Assembly: GCA_963854735.1 (NCBI GenBank)
Contig: OY978103.1
Span: 1,302,001 to 1,366,000, forward strand
From: Marvania coccoides
Lineage: Eukaryota; Chlorophyta; Trebouxiophyceae; Chlorellales; Chlorellaceae
DNA: 64,000 nt
Direction of reading: 5' to 3'
Position 1 is the first letter of the stretch. Each line of letters begins with the position of its first letter. Below the pieces are notes generated by a model. It worked only from the letters and a program-made list of their open reading frames with translations, did no database searches and was not told the origin of the DNA. Position numbers and translations under genes: made by a program. Below are positions 1 to 9,067 of the stretch, one piece after another.

Positions 1-766
1 AGGCGCGTCCGCCGCCTCTTCAGCCGCCACCGCCTTTGCACCAGCTTTAGGCCGCTTTTTTCCTGCTTCTGCCTCCTCCTCTTCCTCGCTTCCTTCCGCT
101 TCCTCTCCCTCCTCTTCCTCCTCCTCTTCGTCTCCCTCCCCTTGCCCAAACGCCAGCAGCTCCTTGTCGGTGGCAGCCAGGTACTCGTAGAACTCAGGGT
201 CAGCCTCCCTCAGCTTCTCCAGCTGCAGCCGATGCGCAGAAATCTCGTCCTTCAGCCGCGCGTTCTGCGCCCCAACCTCACCTCCGGCTGCGCCGCCATC
301 ATCATCGCTTCCTTCATCATCAGCAGAAGAAAGTTCTTCGGCGCCGTCCGCTGCCGCGTTGTCATCTTCCATGTCCGAGCCGCCGAGGCTGCCGTCGTCG
401 TCGCTAGAACCCTCTGAGCCGCCCTCCTCTTCCTCTGATGACGCACCGCCGGGTTGGCCGCCGCCGCTGCTCAAAAAGTCGCCAGCCAGGAAGGCGTCTA
501 CGTCCAGCTCCGCCACGCTGGCAGGGACGGTGCCGGGCTCGTCATCACCGTCGTCAGCTGCGGATCGGGCTGCAAAGAGAAGCAGAAAAGAATGAATGAG
601 CATAATGTTGCGACGGCTGCCCCAAAAATTATTTTTCGCAGACAATACAAAGCGCACCTTTCTCGCTCTTCCGCTTCCAGTCCTTTGGCTTCTTGCTGTA
701 TGTCTGCTTCCCGGCGCTCTTCTTTTGCATATACTTCCGAGTCGACTTTTTTGCTTTTGTTCCCAT
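1..766 (-). CDS. NOC2: NOC2-like nucleolar complex protein, N-terminal part (runs off the left edge)
   Basis: Noc2 escorts pre-60S ribosomal particles from nucleolus to nucleoplasm with Noc1/Noc3 (family knowledge). Two exons are visible: 766-658 and 569 down to the window edge, joined by a phase-1 intron (GTGCGC donor, TTTGCAG acceptor). Exon 1 gives a very basic head (MGTKAKKSTRKYM, then many K/R). Exon 2 gives a long acidic Asp/Glu/Ser tract, then the diagnostic segment LREADPEFYEYLAATDKELL (rev. strand about 215-155), which matches the conserved Noc2 motif 'DPEFY-x-YL-x-x-x-DKELL'. A second Glu tract and a Lys/Ala-rich stretch follow. The Noc2 repeat domain would lie beyond coordinate 1. 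The start is the only ATG before the basic head. The identification rests on this one motif and the overall layout, so it is good but not certain. Confidence 0.75.
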
Positions 767-1314
767 GTTGTTTTGCTGCAGCCCACTCTACGAATCAATC
801 ACGCATGCATGCGTTATATATGCAACAATTGGCAAAATTTAGGCAATTAAACGAATGAAATATTTCCGCAAAGCCAGCGATTTATATGAATTGAGATGTT
901 GTAAATAAATATGTGTGTTCAAAAAAAGTGCGTGCTGCGTCTCTTCTCCAATCCAGATGGTATTTCAGCTGAAAAATATATATGCATTCAATTCTTCGCT
1001 GCTCTCTTTTTCATCTTTTTTGCCTCTCCACGCGCACCTTTCTTGATTTTTAATAATTGTGGTATTTTTTGCTCCCCCTTTTCATTATATAAGTTTGCAC
1101 TTACAAACGCCGTCAAACTCCGTCGTAAACAAGTTGTCTGCATTGCGGCTGGCCTCAGAGACAAAGAGGCGTACGTGGGTTTGAAAATTGAAGATCAAGC
1201 GATCACACGTCGGGCATATAAATGCAGGGCATCAAACGCCTTGCGAAACAATCTACCCCCACAACCAGAATTGTGGCCGTGCGCCACCACTTGTGCCTCC
1301 CTCGCCACCTCACC
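767..1314. promoter_or_regulatory. Divergent promoter region, NOC2 / phosphatase gene
   Basis: AT-rich spacer between two divergent start codons. A TATA box (TATAAA, 1217-1222) overlaps an upstream in-frame ATG at 1222, which places transcription start near 1245 and favours 1315 as the phosphatase start. No other gene is seen here. Confidence 0.4.
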
Positions 1315-2462
1315 ATGGCCTCCTCCGTCGTCAAGAAAAGCAGCCAGCGGCAGGCAGAAAGCCCTCCACCCACCCAGGCTGCCCTGGACAGGCTGCAAAA
1401 AGTGCTCAACGCGCGAGACCTGTCCACCGCCTCCCCCGCCCGCATCGCCCCTGGCCGCGTCTTCCGCAGCGGCAACCCGTCGCACGGCACAGTGGAGGAC
1501 GTCAAAACGCTGCGGGTGGACCTGCGGGTGCGCCAGATGATGGACTTTAGATCCGGGGAGGAGCACCGCGAGGACACGGGGTGGCACCTGATGCTGAGCA
1601 ACGGCACCATGCGGTGCTATGATGCAGAGGGGCGGCTCACCTCTGAGGCTGTGGACCACAACGCAGCGCTGGCGGGGGTGGACCTGCCAGAGTGCGAGTT
1701 GCACCGGCTGTCGCTGCTGGAGCGGGATCGATTTGTGAAGGCGATGATCTGGCGCATGCCGGGTAAAAAGATTCTGCAGGCGGGGTTTTACAAGATGCTG
1801 GGCAACGAGGCAGCCATGCGGGACTGCGTAGTGCCTGAAATCAACCGCCAGGGGCTGCCGCTCGTGTACAAGATCTTAATGGAAAGTTTTTTTCCACCCT
1901 TCTTGTTCCACAATGCAAATGCCCGATGTCCCCCCAGAATCAATTATTAAGCTCGGTTTCAAAAGCCCCTGTTTACCAATTTAAGAGCCTTTTATTAACC
2001 ATTCCCTAATTTCCCATAAAGTAACACATTTCCCCTTTCCCCCTTGGTTTCGTCCAGGACACCGCTGCTGCCGACATTTGCCGCTCGTTGGAGCTCATGC
2101 TGGCTGCTGCCGAGGCGCACGAGCCGCAGCTGCTCTTCTGCAAGCTGGGCAAAGACCGAACGGGCATGATGTCTGCCCTCGTGCTGTCTTGCTGCGGGGC
2201 CACCCCACAGGAGATCGTGGCCGACTACACTAGGTCGGACGGTGTGGACCAGGTGGCGCTGGGCGGCATTGAGAAGATGGAGGCAGTCAAAGGGATGGAC
2301 CAGCGTCTATTTGCCTCAGCGCCAGCTGCAGCCATGCAAGAAATTATTCAGTATGCGGGGGAGAGATACGGCGGGCTTAAATCGTACATGGCGCAAATTG
2401 GGTTTGGAGCAGATAAGCAGGCGCGGCTGGCAGCAGCGTTGAGCCCGGCAACGGCGTGGTGA
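1315..2462 (+). CDS. Tyrosine-phosphatase-like protein (Y_phosphatase3 / PtpB-like)
   Basis: Likely protein or phosphoinositide phosphatase of the family in which the P-loop reads C-x5-R inside a GKDRTG motif. Exon 2 (2058-2462) carries FCKLGKDRTGMM, so the catalytic Cys (about residue 211) and Arg (about 217) are present. The residue before Cys is Phe where His is usual. The N-terminal half has the family's FRSGNPS and 'LRVRQMMDFRSGEEH' region, like F-R-S and D-L-R-x-x-x-E in relatives. The ATG at 1315 sits in CACCATGG and is preferred over 1222, which is inside the TATA box. The exon 1 end is uncertain: the acceptor at 2057 needs a phase-0 donor and the best in-phase GT is 1864 (GTGTAC), giving about 317 aa. 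A longer exon 1 reading through LVYKILMES looks more family-like, but its GT at 1886 is out of phase. Substrate unknown. Confidence 0.65.
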
Positions 2463-2904
2463 AGAACGAAAAAGCAAAATCATTCGTATATATACACATA
2501 TATTTTTTTAATTAGGAACTGAAACAAAATTCACGCGCTTGATAACAGGGCCTGTATGATTGCTATTGGGACGGCTGGCCTCAGTTCAGTGCTCATGCCA
2601 TCCGATTATTTCCTCCTCCCTACATTTCAATTTCTTTCTCCAGTTCAATATGCAGAAAAAACTAAAATAGCAGCAGCAGAGCAATTAAAGAAACATAGAA
2701 AAGAATCCCCTGGTGGAAGCACCTAAAATATGCCTTACCACAGTTTGAGGCGCGGAAAAAATAAATACAGATAGCCGGTGCGGATAAAAAAGCTTTGAGG
2801 GAACAAGGCGACGAGAACGTCGAAAAAAAAATCAAAAAAAATGACAGAGTGGGTAATTGGAAATATACGTATAGACGTGAAATTATTGTTAGATAAGTTA
2901 AATA
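2463..2904. other. Convergent intergenic spacer
   Basis: AT-rich 3' flanks of the phosphatase gene and membrane paralog A. I see no coding potential or structured repeat. Confidence 0.5.
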
Positions 2905-4107
2905 TCAAATTTGCTTTTCAAGCCATCTGCTGGAAATAAAGACGGCGCCCCAAAGCAGGATGATTGCAGCTGCAGCCACGGCAAGGGCCCACAGTGCGCT
3001 CGCAATGGGGTCCTCGTGCGTCAGCTTCAACAGGTGCTCGCGAGACCACCGCGACGTTTGCTCCGAGGGGATTTGGCGCAGGAATCGAATTCGTGAGCGC
3101 ACCTCGAGGCAGCGCACCGCCCAGTAGGACACCGCCACCACGATTGTCTCAACGGCGATGAAAACCAAGGAGCACTGCTGCCGAGGGGACAAGAGCTGCG
3201 ATGGCCGGTGGGGAGGCAAGCCTGTAGAAGAAAAGAAAAGAAAATGAAACGGTCGAGAAGCAAAGAAGTATGGAAATCCAATTATTCGTATGAAACTATT
3301 GAACGCACCGAGAGGGCTGAGCTTGCCGAGGTAGTGCCACATCGTGTCCATGAAACTGGTTGGAAACAGCTGGACCACGTCTCCGTTGATGGGGTCGTAC
3401 AGGGGCACCCGGCACGCTCGGAACTCAAGGCTGAAGTGCGACAGCGCCACGCACAGATTGACAAACAGAGAGTAGCGCAGCGACAGGGGCAGGCACACGG
3501 AGCACATAATGTTTGTCATCAGAGAGGAGCTGGAGATGAGGGTGAGGAGGGGATAAGGCACGATCTCAGGCATGCCCATCCACACCTGCGTGCAGCGGTG
3601 GAAGAAGGGTGTGGGCTACTAGACGATCACATTTTGGCGTCTTCCCACCCTTTCACCTTTTTGTAATTTGTTTACCTCCAAGTAACAAGGCCAGAAAATG
3701 GCGCTGAGGCGGAATGGCAACGCAATTTGGGGTCGATGCTGGCGGTAGAAATATTGGCGGGCGAAGCTGAGGTAGGTGATGGTCAGGGCGCCAATCAAGA
3801 TTATAATCGCTCTGTTATGTGTGCTTTCATAGACGCGCCGATGCTTACGCTCACTCCCAAGGATTCTGTGTGGGTGAGAAAATACATAAAACAGGGCATA
3901 TGATGAATGAAACAGTTATTGGCGTGCGGCGTTTCTTACTAAAAAAAAGGGAAGGCGTGCAAATTAAAGCGAGTAAACTCACCCTCCAATAAATACGGCG
4001 CTCTGCACCCCCATGCCCATTACATCGCTCCTAGCAAGCCAGCGCCCGGCGAAGTTTTGAAACTGCAGCTCCAGGGCGTTGTCGTCAAAGGTCAAAAATA
4101 GCCCCAT
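2905..4107 (-). CDS. Unrecognised multi-pass membrane protein, tandem paralog A
   Basis: I do not recognise this family. Four exons (4107-3983, 3865-3676, 3585-3309, 3221-2905) with phases 2, 0 and 1 give about 302 aa. It opens with MGLFLTFDDNALELQF. Several hydrophobic helices follow, for example around IIILIGALTITYL, LLTLISSSSLMTNIMCSVCL and ALAVAAAAIILLWGAVF at the C-terminus, with a conserved basic loop near FYRQHRPQIAL. A soluble-looking loop (VPLYDPINGDVVQL, then GLPPHRPSQLL) precedes VRSRIRFLRQIPSE. All these blocks recur in paralogs B and C just upstream, so this is a real gene and part of a three-gene tandem array on one strand. The third intron, inside LSPLG/LPPHRP, is absent from B and C. 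The membrane system and function are unknown. Confidence 0.75.
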
Positions 4108-5498
4108 CGAAGGAGCAATGCCTCAGAGTGCCAAGACCGTGTGTTGAAATGCACAGCCTTTAAATCGCACCGGTGTTGGATGGAGGACAGTGAATATTTC
4201 GCCGGTTCAGTTTGCCGGTGGATAACTTTTTTACCGATTGGACCACAACGGAAAACTTTGTATAAATCGACAGGCGCAATCATGCCATTGTAAGATCCCA
4301 CAAATTTGACGAAAAAACTGCTGCTTTATCGAAACTAAAAATAAATGGTATTTCTCGCAGGACTGGACCGCCGAAATGGGATTGGCAGCCCTATTGAACT
4401 AAATAGCTATAGACGAAAGTAAAAACATTTCCCAATCGTCGGTGACGATGACTCCATTTATTATCTTTCTCCCCCCTCACCACGGGGGACATTCAATGTC
4501 ACATTGCTTCATTTTCATAGACTTTTGAAAAATTCAAACTATTTCCTGGGCAGGCCTGATTTATATTCTACACGTAGCTAGCCGGATAAATAATTCCGAC
4601 AACAGCTTATTCTCCACTGTTCCACCTGCCGCGACGAAATATTTTCGTACAGTTTCGACTGTGCGAATTTTCCTTGTCGTTGATTCGCTTTTTTTTTTTT
4701 ATGTTTCTTTCAACTGTGCATGCAAACACATTCAGCTATTGCCACCGAAAATCGAGAGAGAAAAGCGTCAAATGAAACGGGGCACAGCAATTGGACAGGG
4801 CAAACAAAGAAGAGATACTATCTCAGATAGAAATTCACCCTCACCCGAATATATATAATACCCCACACCTCCACACCCACAGCCACACTCTGGCTCAGCA
4901 ACGCGAACAGCCCCACGTCTTTTTCAGCCCAGTTTCCAACTCTATTTGCCGCATTGCTGTAGGTGAGCCCCTTACAAAAAATCTTTGATGCCCCTAGTGT
5001 TTAGCTTTTTTCGGGGCTGTTCTCGTCGCCAAGCCAGAGTTTCGATCGAAAATTTCCACCCCACCGCCTTCTTTTGAAGGCTACGTTGCCCGCCGGCCGG
5101 CCTACAAAGCCCCGGTTCCAGGGTTTTCTATCAATACCCCTATCTCAGCAAGCTCTAAACGCCGATCAGAAACTCTGGTGTTCGATCTGCCCTTGGGTGA
5201 TTGCCCTTGGGAGACCGTGCGGCAGCGGAATGGGTCTGGGAATTTACAAGAGAAAGAATCTGAGAAATAATCTTGAAATAAAAAATCCAACGCCAAAACA
5301 TGTAGAAATCATTCTAGATCAATAGTACAAATAAACAGAGCTTTCGAGAAAAATAAAAAGGAAAAAAAAAACTGAAGGCAATATGTAGATTTTCATATTT
5401 CATTCATGCAGATGAAGTTTATAATGGGGATATTAGTTTTAGGATTAAAAAAAATAAAACACAGGAAATTCAAAGCCTTTTCAGTGAAGAACAACATT
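4108..5498. other. Intergenic spacer with a dispersed repeat copy
   Basis: Promoter side of paralog A and 3' side of paralog B. Mostly AT-rich. It contains a copy of the dispersed element described separately (about 5130-5252) and a short fragment of the same element's other end (about 4838-4866). I see no gene. Confidence 0.5.
5130..5252 (+). repeat. Dispersed repeat, copy 1
   Basis: About 120 bp matching the reverse complement of 8005-8112 at roughly three quarters of positions by eye. Shared blocks include CAGAAACTCTGG, ATCTGCCCTTGGG, TTGCCCTTGGGAGA and GGGTCTGGGAATT. A detached piece with the element's CACCCTCACCCGAATATA end lies at 4838-4866. It has no open reading frame of note. The block GTTCGATCT faintly resembles a Pol III B box, so a SINE-like or MITE-like origin is possible but unproven. 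Confidence 0.5.
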
Positions 5499-6484
5499 TT
5501 ATGAAAGAATCAGCACCGCCCCCCACAACGCTACGATTGCCGTGGCTGCCACAAAAAACACGCGGAACCCTACGATGGTGGCTGATTCACGAATGGTTGC
5601 GAACAAGTTTCGACGTGAAACGGCGGAGCGACGGCTATGTGGCAGCCGCTGCAAAAACTCCAAACGCGAGCGAATTTCAACAAGCCTGACTGCAAAATAA
5701 CACAGCGCGACTGCGCATATCTCAATGGCAGCAAAAACCAGCGAGCACTGATTCCGCGGCTTCAAGAGCTGGCTGGGTCGGTGAGGGGGCAGCCCAATGG
5801 GCGACAGGCGGCTGAGATACGACCAGAAGATGTCCATGAAGTGGGTAGGGTAGAACTGGATCGGCTCCCCGGACAGAGGGTCATACAGAGGGACTTGGCA
5901 CGCGTTGAATTCTCGCAGGTAGCACGACAGCGCCACAACGATGTTGACAGCCAGCGATTTGTGGAGCAGCAAAGGAAGACACAGGGAGCTGACCAGGTTG
6001 GACAACAACGAAGAGCTCGACAGCAGCGTAAGGAGCGGTTGACGGGGCCTCAAGGAAGGCACTGCGAGCCAGATCTGCAAGGAGCAAATAAAATAACGAT
6101 AAAAGTGGATGAAAACAACGGATAAGAGGGGAGGGTTCTGCTTCACCGTCAGTACAGCCAATTAATCACCTCGAGGTAGCTAGCCCAGAACACGGTGCTC
6201 AACCTGAAAGACAAAGCAATGGGGAGGCGGTGCCGGCGATAAAATCGTTTTTTTGAAAAGGTGAGGTACGTGATTATTAGAGCGGCGGTCGCTTCAATGA
6301 CGGACTTCAAAAAGGGGACAAATATTCTGTGCCTGTATTTTAATTCCGAAGAAAAGATTCCAGCAGCCAGAAGTGAGCATTGCACCGCCATGCCTAACAC
6401 GTCATTGCGTGCCCTCGAGCGCTGATAAAATTCCAGAAACGCGTTCTCAAGGTTCTTATCATCAAACGTTAAAAAGACCCCCAT
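5499..6484 (-). CDS. Unrecognised multi-pass membrane protein, tandem paralog B
   Basis: Second member of the array, about 296 aa, from only two exons (6484-6170 and 6074-5499) joined by a phase-0 intron at the same place as intron 2 of paralog A. The ATG at 6484 begins MGVFLTFDDKNLENAF, aligning with the start of A. An upstream in-frame ATG at 6610 would add a Ser/Thr/Arg-rich stretch absent from A and C, so I reject it. Helices include SVIEATAALIITYL, LLTLLSSSSLLSNLVSSLCL and VFFVAATAIVALWGAVL. The loop SPIGLPPHRPSQLL is uninterrupted here but split by an intron in A, and the early phase-2 intron of A and C is missing. It ends about eight residues before the end of A. Function unknown. Confidence 0.75.
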
Positions 6485-7361
6485 CTCTTTTGTTCTGCGG
6501 CGTTTCCTAGGGATAGTAGAAGACGTACTACAAAACAAAACTATTACAAAACTACAAAAAATATTTGACTCCCCGCCACTGCCATGCAACCTAATACGGC
6601 TCTTCTCCAAGGGCAGAGAAAATACCAGAGTTTGCGTTCACCCTTTGCATCAGTGTCGTGGTATTTCAAAGGCAGCTTGACAGCAAATCAGGGCTGGCGG
6701 TGAACAGCGACATCAGCAATTGGCATGAACAGCGCCTATTTCAAGAGGAAGCTCACTCAAACTACGTGTTATGCGAAATATAACACGTTGATGCTACTGT
6801 GATTAAAAAAAATATATATTTCAAGGCGGAATGGAGAGGTCGACGAAATGAATGCAAATTGTTTGAAAATGTCTATGGAGTTTTTAAAGTAGCGCAATAG
6901 AAGAGTATTCTTGAATACGGCAGTGTCCAGTTCGTATGGCCATTAATTAAACTGCTCCTGCAACAGTCCCTTTTTTTTTAAGGAAGGTCACAAAATTCAC
7001 ACGTGTTGAACATGTCCAGTTTTAATGAAAATCTGTTAAAAGAACAAAAAAGCAAAGCAAAAAAGTGAAATAAAGATAAAATTGAATCGTAAGATCTCAC
7101 TTGGTGCTGCGGCAGCGAACAAACCAATTATTTCTAGCGACAATTTGAATTATTATAGACCTGCAGCAGCCAACCCCTAGAAATACACAACGAAAAGGTA
7201 TTATAGGTATTGGGGTAATAAAGACACGTATTCATGCATAAAAAACATGTAAAATTGATGGTAATTTATTATTTGATTTCGAGTTGATAGAATCATGCAG
7301 CAACCATTACGCGAAATGCCAAGAAACCCTCGAGCAGCAGTCGCGCCAATTTAAAATGGTG
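6485..7361. other. Intergenic spacer between paralogs B and C
   Basis: AT-rich. No gene, strong repeat or paralog remnant is visible. Confidence 0.5.
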
Positions 7362-8611
7362 TTACACTGTATGTCGCCACATCGCTATCGCGGCGCCCCA
7401 CACGACGGCAGTAGCTGATGCCCAAGCAACCAGAACTTGCACCGCGCTGGTGACGGGATCCTCCAGCAGCAGCGGCAGCAGGTGCCTGCGCGTCAACTCT
7501 CCGTCAGCCGGCAGTTGCCGCAGGTAATGCAGCCGCGACCGGAGTTCCACAAATCGCGAAGCCCAAAAAACCACGGCTACCACCGCCATCTCTGCTGCGC
7601 AAAACACGAGGCTGCATTCCAACCACTCGGGCAGCATTTGCTGCAGCGGTACTCCCCCGGGGCTGAGGTTGCCCAGCTGCGCCCACACGTAGGTCATGAT
7701 CTGTGGCGGGTAGAGGTCCATTTTGGCACCAGAAGCCGTGTCAATGATTGGCGCACTACAGACGCCGCACTCTCGCACTATATTGACCGTGGCCACGAGT
7801 ATATTGATAGCCACGGACTGTTTGAGGGGCAGCGGCAGGCACATTGAGCCCATAATGTTGGTGAAGATGCTGGTGGACGTGATCATGGTCAACAGTGGAT
7901 AGAGGGGCCTCACTTCTGGGACCTCTGTCCAAATCTACAGAAAAAGAAGCGGAAGTTAGATCGATACATATTGCCAACAATTGAAGGTTTCAACCTTGTG
8001 TCCTAGATAATTCCCAGACCCGACCTGCCGCCGCTCGATCTCCCAAGGGCACTCTCCCGAGGGCAGGTCGGGCAACAGAGGTTCTGGTCTCGCGTTAGAA
8101 CAAACTGAATTAGGGGTGTTATATTCAGGCGAGGGTGCGTCCATTCACCTCAATGTACGAGGGCCAGAACACTGCCCCAAGCCTCCAAGCGAGCGCAATG
8201 GCGTGCCGGTGGCGCAAATAAAACGGGTGCTTCGTGGAAGACATGTACCATATCACGAAACAGCTTATGCACGCTAAAATGCCGGCCAAGTGCCGGCTGT
8301 GCTTGCTATCAACAAAAATAAGCCCATATTTGGCTTCCCCTGCTATAACTCTGCACGCAAATGAGGGAGAAAGAACATGAGGGTTTGGTATTGAAGCAGA
8401 TGCTGCCGGGTGTTTAAGAAAGTGGTTGAATTTGAGGGGGAAACCAGCCAGCGGTGGTGGTACAAAAGTTCTCCTGCAACCAAAACCCCTACCCGGCGAA
8501 ATAGACCACCGACTCAATGCCCATGCTGACTGCATCTGAGCTGGGCCTGTTTGCATGAACATGGTTCGTGAAGGCCTTTTCAAGGAAGGCTGATTCGAAA
8601 GTGAGCCACAT
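7362..8611 (-). CDS. Unrecognised multi-pass membrane protein, tandem paralog C
   Basis: Third and most divergent member, about 297 aa, three exons (8611-8493, 8350-8149, 7934-7362) with phases 2 and 0 matching introns 1 and 2 of A. The start MWLTFESAFLEKAF aligns with the heads of A and B. Conserved family marks are FYLRHRHAIAL, VFWPSYIE, LLTMITSTSIFTNIMGSMCLPL and VELRSRLHYLRQLP. The loop after LSPGG differs: it lacks the PPHRPSQLL string shared by A and B, so A and B are the closer pair. A dispersed repeat (8005-8142) sits in the second intron. The last hydrophobic helix is near ATAVVWGAAIAMW. Function unknown. Confidence 0.72.
8005..8142 (-). repeat. Dispersed repeat, copy 2, inside an intron of paralog C
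   Basis: Read on the minus strand it runs from CACCCTCGCCTGAATATAACACCCC through AGACCAGAACCTCTG and CTGCCCTCGGGAGAGTGCCC to GGGTCTGGGAATTAT. It is the most complete copy in the window and matches copy 1 along most of its length. Since it lies wholly within an intron, insertion after the paralog's origin would be neutral. Confidence 0.5.
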
Positions 8612-9067
8612 TCAAAATCAATTAAACAAGCCTGTGCAGCGCGTGCTGGTTCACAGTCAGGCCCTGGAATAATTCTATTTTTGGCACGCTTCAAACACTA
8701 AGAGAAGGGTTCTATTAGACGATGTTAAACATAAAAATACGCACACGTATATATTAGGCAAGTGAATCATCTTGAAACATGAATTTGGGCACGCGGGCCT
8801 CAACCGTGCGTGCGCACGAGCTGGAAAACACGTGAAAATCGAAAATGAAACGTTGGCCAAAGTAGCTAATTATCAGCAGCGCAAGCGACGCGAAATGAAG
8901 AAATGATTGATGGTATGGTAGGGAAACAGCACTAAGCACCTAATACGTCTGCAAAGCGATTCAATTAATAGTGAAAAAATACAAAAGATGCAAGAACAAA
9001 TATTTTTGGGCAAGGCACCAAAATCGAAAGATATAATTTTTATAAAGTGATCAAAATCTGAGCATCC
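8612..9067. promoter_or_regulatory. Divergent spacer, paralog C / RRP6-like nuclease
   Basis: AT-rich 456-bp region between divergent starts, presumably with both promoters. No clear motif or gene. Confidence 0.35.

Noticed and set aside
5170..5200. tRNA or SINE B box (GTTCGATCT)
   Set aside because: Last base is T rather than C, no matching A box or acceptor stem seen; kept only as a hint in the repeat entry.
6485..6610. Extended start of membrane paralog B
   Set aside because: Adds a Ser/Thr/Arg stretch missing from paralogs A and C.
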